From positions 58,466,602 through 58,530,601 of the forward strand of contig JANJXV010000013.1 of the NCBI GenBank assembly GCA_024803745.1: DNA of 64,000 nt. Reading direction: 5' to 3'. The notes beneath the pieces were generated by a model. It saw only the letters and a list, made by a program, of their open reading frames with translations, did no database searches and was not told the origin of the DNA. The position numbers and the translations under genes were made by a program. This DNA is from Megascapheus bottae (Eukaryota > Chordata > Mammalia > Rodentia > Geomyidae). This document shows positions 44,816 to 64,000 of the stretch, in pieces. Numbering within the stretch: position 1 is the first letter of the stretch; each line of letters opens with the position of its first letter.

Positions 44816-46619
44816 ATTTAATTTTAATCTCACCACCTTTCTCCTCTTGCATGGTCTGCTTCACTGTTGAGGTCTTTGTTCACAACAAAGTGAACACCTT
44901 TTCCAGAAATGGCTTGAGGTCCCTTAGGGTCACACATGCCGGGCCACGTTCAGGCGTTCTTTCTGCCAAGTTTTGTGACAGGGACAGCTGTAGCTCCCTC
45001 CTCCAGCTACCTTGCTGGAATGCAGGAAGGTACCCTTCAGAACTAGGCAAAGGCTGTCCTCCCACCTGCAGTTACTTCAAACCCCCTTCAGGTGCCAGGT
45101 GATTTCCAAGGTCCATGTTTCTGCCAAACCAGTCATAATTTCCACTGGCCATAGGCTAAGTGTCTTACAAGGCAGCAGCAGGCCACCATGAGGACTGGGC
45201 TCATGTCTCGGGTTTGGGGATAACAGGAAAATTCAAAGTGGTAAAGGAGAGGTAATCTTGCTGTGGCTTGGTGGTAGTCAGTGCTGTGGCTGATGGTAAG
45301 TGAATGTCAGGGGAGGGGTCCAGATGCCATTTCCTGCAGACTAGATACCTCAAGGGGCCTTAAAATGTAGAGTTGAACTCTCTTTTCTCAAACCTCTGAT
45401 ATCCTGGCACAGCCAGCTATGATACAGAGGTTGTGTAGGGTGCAGAGGTCAGAGGACATAGAGCTGGGGTGGCGGTGGGGGGGTGGAGAGAAGCATGTCA
45501 CAACTCAAGAGGTGAGAGCTGCAGAGCTCACAGGGATACAGAGCGGAGGAAGTCAAAGCTCAGAATGGTACACCAGAGTTGGGGTATACAAATCTGGGAG
45601 ATACAAAGCTTAAAGGGCAGAGCTGGTAGGGTATGAAACTCAGGGAGACACAGAAAGCAAGATTTCATAGAACACAAGAAGGCAGATCTGGTATGTTCAG
45701 AGCCAGGATGGGGGCAGTACTAGTGGAGATAGAACCCTTGGGGAGGGAAGGGCAGTTCAGAGTTTAAGAGCAGTATAGAACTAGAGCGAACAGGGTTTGT
45801 TTCAGTCTCTCTGTGTGTAAAGTAAACAGTGGGCTCCTCTGAGGTTCAGGAGAGCACAGGCAAAGATCCAAACATTGTAAGTAATATGGTGGAGCTCAGG
45901 AGTGTGCTGTCTTTGCCTTAATTATACATAATACTAATAATCAAAGCCAGAGGTAGTTAGTCTGGACTAAGGTTCTTGTGCTAGGCCAAATTTTCTCTCA
46001 AATTCTAGGAATTACACAGAAGTGACTAGTCTCTAGCTGGCGACCTAGAAACCTAGGCCTGTTTCAGGAGGGCACTTCAGGTGACTGCCTGTGTCTGAGT
46101 TTGGTTCCCCAAGTTCAGAACCATGAACACTGAGCTTGTCCAAGCAGGGTCATTTCTGAACCACTCCACTCAGTCATACAGCACAGGGAGTCAGATCTTG
46201 TCCACACCGGCTTCTGAACAGGATGGTTTCTCAGATCTACTTGTTCACTCTTAGTTGTTCTGCCATTCTGCATTGCACCCCAGCATACAGTGAAAGCTAA
46301 TGGGGAGTGTACACGAATGGACTGCTGGCAGCCAGATAAGCGTCTTGAGTCCTGGAGTTCAAGGCTATTCCTCCTACAAGGGACAGAAGCTGCCAACCTG
46401 GCTAACACTGGCCAATGAAAGGCAGATGGAGACATCTGGCTACGTCAGGGGAGGAGGCAGAGGCAGTCCTATCTAGCTGTGGAGGCTTGCTTCTGACTAA
46501 GACTGAACTCCACACTGCATGACCCTGTGAACTGGAGCAGTCAGGCAAGCTGGTAGTCAGGCAAGCTTCTAATGGTCCAGTAGACTCACGTGTGCTTTTC
46601 TCTGTCAGGAACAGGCTAT
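44816..46619. other. Unique intergenic sequence
   Basis: About 1.8 kb. The part at 45420-45780 is purine-rich with recurring cagag/agctc words. No gene or known repeat found. Confidence 0.4.
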
Positions 46620-46740
46620 TGGGGAAGTGGTGTTGTGGCTCAAGGGTAGGTAGCCTTGTGCTGAAGAGCTCAGGAACAGTGCCCAGGCCAAGAGTTCAAG
46701 TCCCATGATCAACCAAAAGAAAGAAAGAAAGAAAGAAAAA
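46620..46740 (+). repeat. Right-arm SINE fragment with GAAA tail
   Basis: ggtgttgtggctcaagggta, agtgcccaggcc, ending in aagaaagaaagaaa. Confidence 0.8.
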
Positions 46741-47249
46741 GGCCGTTAGGATCATGACTTTCTTCAGCTTCCCGATTTCTGCAGGTTGGGTCTATCTCAT
46801 TTGGGGAGCTATGAGAAAAGCACAGCATGAAGGCTTTGCAGCTACATTGTACACAGCCTTGAGATCTCCCTTTCTCCCACCCACTGTTCATACTGATTCT
46901 TGTATTCTTCCTCTCAGCTTGGGTAACCCATGGATTCTCAACCCCTATTCATGTCAATAAGGGCGAAACAGGGTGCAGAAAGCCTGCTTGGAGGAGGCAA
47001 AGGTGACAGGGTGTGAATGCCTGGATCTGTGAAAGCATGGAATGGGCTGAAGAAGAAAGGGGTACTATAGTGTCTGACAATAAAGACAAGACTTGCATCT
47101 TAGGTGACTGAGTGAAAGGCTTGGTCCCAATCCTGTGTTCAATAAAAAGGGAGGAGGTAGAGCAAAGCCCCAAGCTCCCCTAGTTCCAGGGCAGGCTATC
47201 TTTAGGTACAGGTTTAGCCTGGAAGCTAACCCCAATAAGAGAACCATAA

Positions 47250-47579
47250 ACAGGACAAAGCAAAGGCATTTATTATAAGAACATTTTTGAATTGCACTGG
47301 TTAAGAACCAGTCAGGTACACAGGGGTGAAAAATACCAGTTTCCACTCTCCATCATGTCCTCTCTCATCATCTGAGGCCTAAAGGATCCTTCCATCACCC
47401 AGGCTAAAGACCCACCACACAAAGAGCCTCTGCCTGTGGCTGGGCCCTGATCAATGATGATGCTCTGCTTTTACAGAGGACCAGCAGGACACCCAACCCC
47501 CAGCCCAAATGAACACGTCATCTTCTCATGGGCCATGGACATGTCTCCTTGGGTGAGGCAGAGCTGAAGCACAGGGGGC
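47250..47579 (-). other. PSMD13: PSMD13 3' UTR with poly(A) signal
   Basis: The minus strand carries AATAAA at 47274-47269, about 305 nt after the stop. The end is placed shortly beyond it by inference. Confidence 0.75.
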
Positions 47580-63072
<15,493 letters not shown>

Positions 63073-63127
63073 ATGGCGCTGCGGGGTCAGCGGGCGCTGG
63101 CGGCGCTCAGGCTGTGGGGCCTGGGAG
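63073..63127 (+). CDS. SIRT3: NAD-dependent deacylase sirtuin-3, coding exon 1 (partial gene)
   Basis: SIRT3 is the main mitochondrial NAD-dependent deacetylase (known). Only its first coding exon is present. ATG opens MALRGQRALAALRLWG, an Arg/Ala/Leu-rich amphipathic stretch typical of a mitochondrial targeting peptide and close to the mouse and human N-termini. The exon ends GGAG before GTGAGC, in phase 1. The sequence from 63128 to the right edge looks like intron 1; no second exon is visible. The catalytic core lies outside the window. Identification rests on this N-terminus plus synteny with PSMD13. Confidence 0.9.
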
Positions 63128-63928
63128 GTGAGCGGGTCGGGCCGGGCTTGGGACACTGGGACACTGGGGTGCCGTGTCGCTGTTGTTCGCCGTGTGTACG
63201 GGGCCGCAGCCCGGCAGCTTTCTAGGATCCGGAGTGGTCTGAGAAACTCCAACGTGTTCCATAACTGGTTTTACCATTCCCCGGCCGAATTAGTTTCCGA
63301 CTTTGTTTCACAAGTAGTGCTGCAGTGAGTAACCTTTTCAGGGTAGATTCTTAGCAGACTGCTGAGTCTAAAGGCATGCATGTTTAACATTTTAATTGTT
63401 CTCCATAAAACTGCCACCAGCAAGCATCACTCCCTAATGCACAGTAATTACACTTGATTCCCCCCCCCCCTTGAGTTACCTGCCCTTGTCACCAAGGCAG
63501 CTATGTGCTGCAGATACACAGAGGAAAGGATGACTGGCACCCTAATCAGAGCGGGGAAGGCGGACTGGACTTCAGATGAGAACCAGCAATTTCCCCTTGG
63601 AGTTCATTTGGGGTGGTATTTGGGCTTGACCTTGACCCTGGTAGGTTTGGGCATTTTCAGGTGGAGAAAGGTCTCATTGAGGAATGTGCTGGATGAGGAA
63701 GTGCTATTTGGGAATACACAGACAGGGAGATTCTTCGTTTGACTGAAACCAAGGGTTCCAAAGAGCAAGTAAAGGGTTTTAAAGCTGTCACTGGGATGGT
63801 ATGTACAGTACTATAGGAACTCCACAGGATGCTAATAGTACAGAGAGAACTTTGGGCTAGGGCTAGGGTAACTGGATGTAAAATGGATTGATGTGTGCAA
63901 ATATGTTATACAAAAGACAAAAAAGAGG
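63128..63928 (+). other. SIRT3: SIRT3 intron 1 (start)
   Basis: Begins with GTGAGC. There is no exon-like sequence or repeat before the SINE at the right edge. Confidence 0.7.
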
Positions 63929-64000
63929 GCTGGGAGTTTGACCTAATGATAGAGTGCTTGCCTGGCATGCACGAATACCGGGTTCAATTCCTCGTTACCA
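63929..64000 (+). repeat. IDL-Geo-like SINE cut by window end
   Basis: Only the ID-like arm is inside the window (gggctgggagtttgacctaa ... ttcctcgttacca). Confidence 0.88.

Overview
The window is nuclear DNA of a mammal, most likely a geomyoid rodent (kangaroo rat, pocket mouse or pocket gopher group). Interspersed repeats dominate. The commonest is a dimeric SINE with an ID-like, tRNA-Ala-type left arm and a distinctive right arm, which matches my memory of the IDL-Geo element described only from Geomyoidea. The species assignment is inference; the repeat structure is read directly.

Layout, left to right. PGGHG (collagen glucosylgalactosyl-hydroxylysine glucosidase, GH65) runs on the minus strand at 7.1-2.1 kb, with 13 coding exons and a GC-rich, minisatellite-filled 5' region at 7.1-8.6 kb. 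A decayed betaretrovirus-like provirus lies on the minus strand at about 9.7-16.1 kb (LTR, tRNA-Lys-type PBS, gag, RT and env remnants). NLRP6 lies on the minus strand at 25.0-17.7 kb: eight coding exons, with pyrin, NACHT and leucine-rich parts. Two of its introns hold tandem arrays, one about 1 kb long and extremely G-rich on the transcribed strand. From 25 to 47 kb I see no confident gene; the interval holds SINEs, L1 pieces, microsatellites and a 1.4-kb minisatellite at 31.7-33.15 kb. PSMD13 (Rpn9, proteasome lid) occupies 62.35-47.25 kb on the minus strand in 13 coding exons. Coding exon 1 of SIRT3 starts at 63.07 kb on the plus strand, and the rest of SIRT3 lies beyond the right edge.

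The order PGGHG-NLRP6-PSMD13-SIRT3 is the conserved synteny of human 11p15.5, seen here inverted. All three long gene models splice into continuous frames: 691 aa, 894 aa and 376 aa. PSMD13 and SIRT3 are head to head, with 721 bp between start codons, and share one CpG-rich promoter region. The genes do not form one pathway; their functions are collagen-glycan catabolism, innate sensing/inflammasome, proteasome lid and mitochondrial deacylation.

I found no new gene system. The most useful leads are the G-rich intronic array in NLRP6, the 34-bp periodic GC-box/TGACG array between PSMD13 and SIRT3, an early in-frame stop in PGGHG, and two SINE families that share a right arm. Splice sites were assigned by hand from GT/AG rules, phase and remembered human proteins, so single boundaries could be off by a few bases. 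No transcript data or database search was available.
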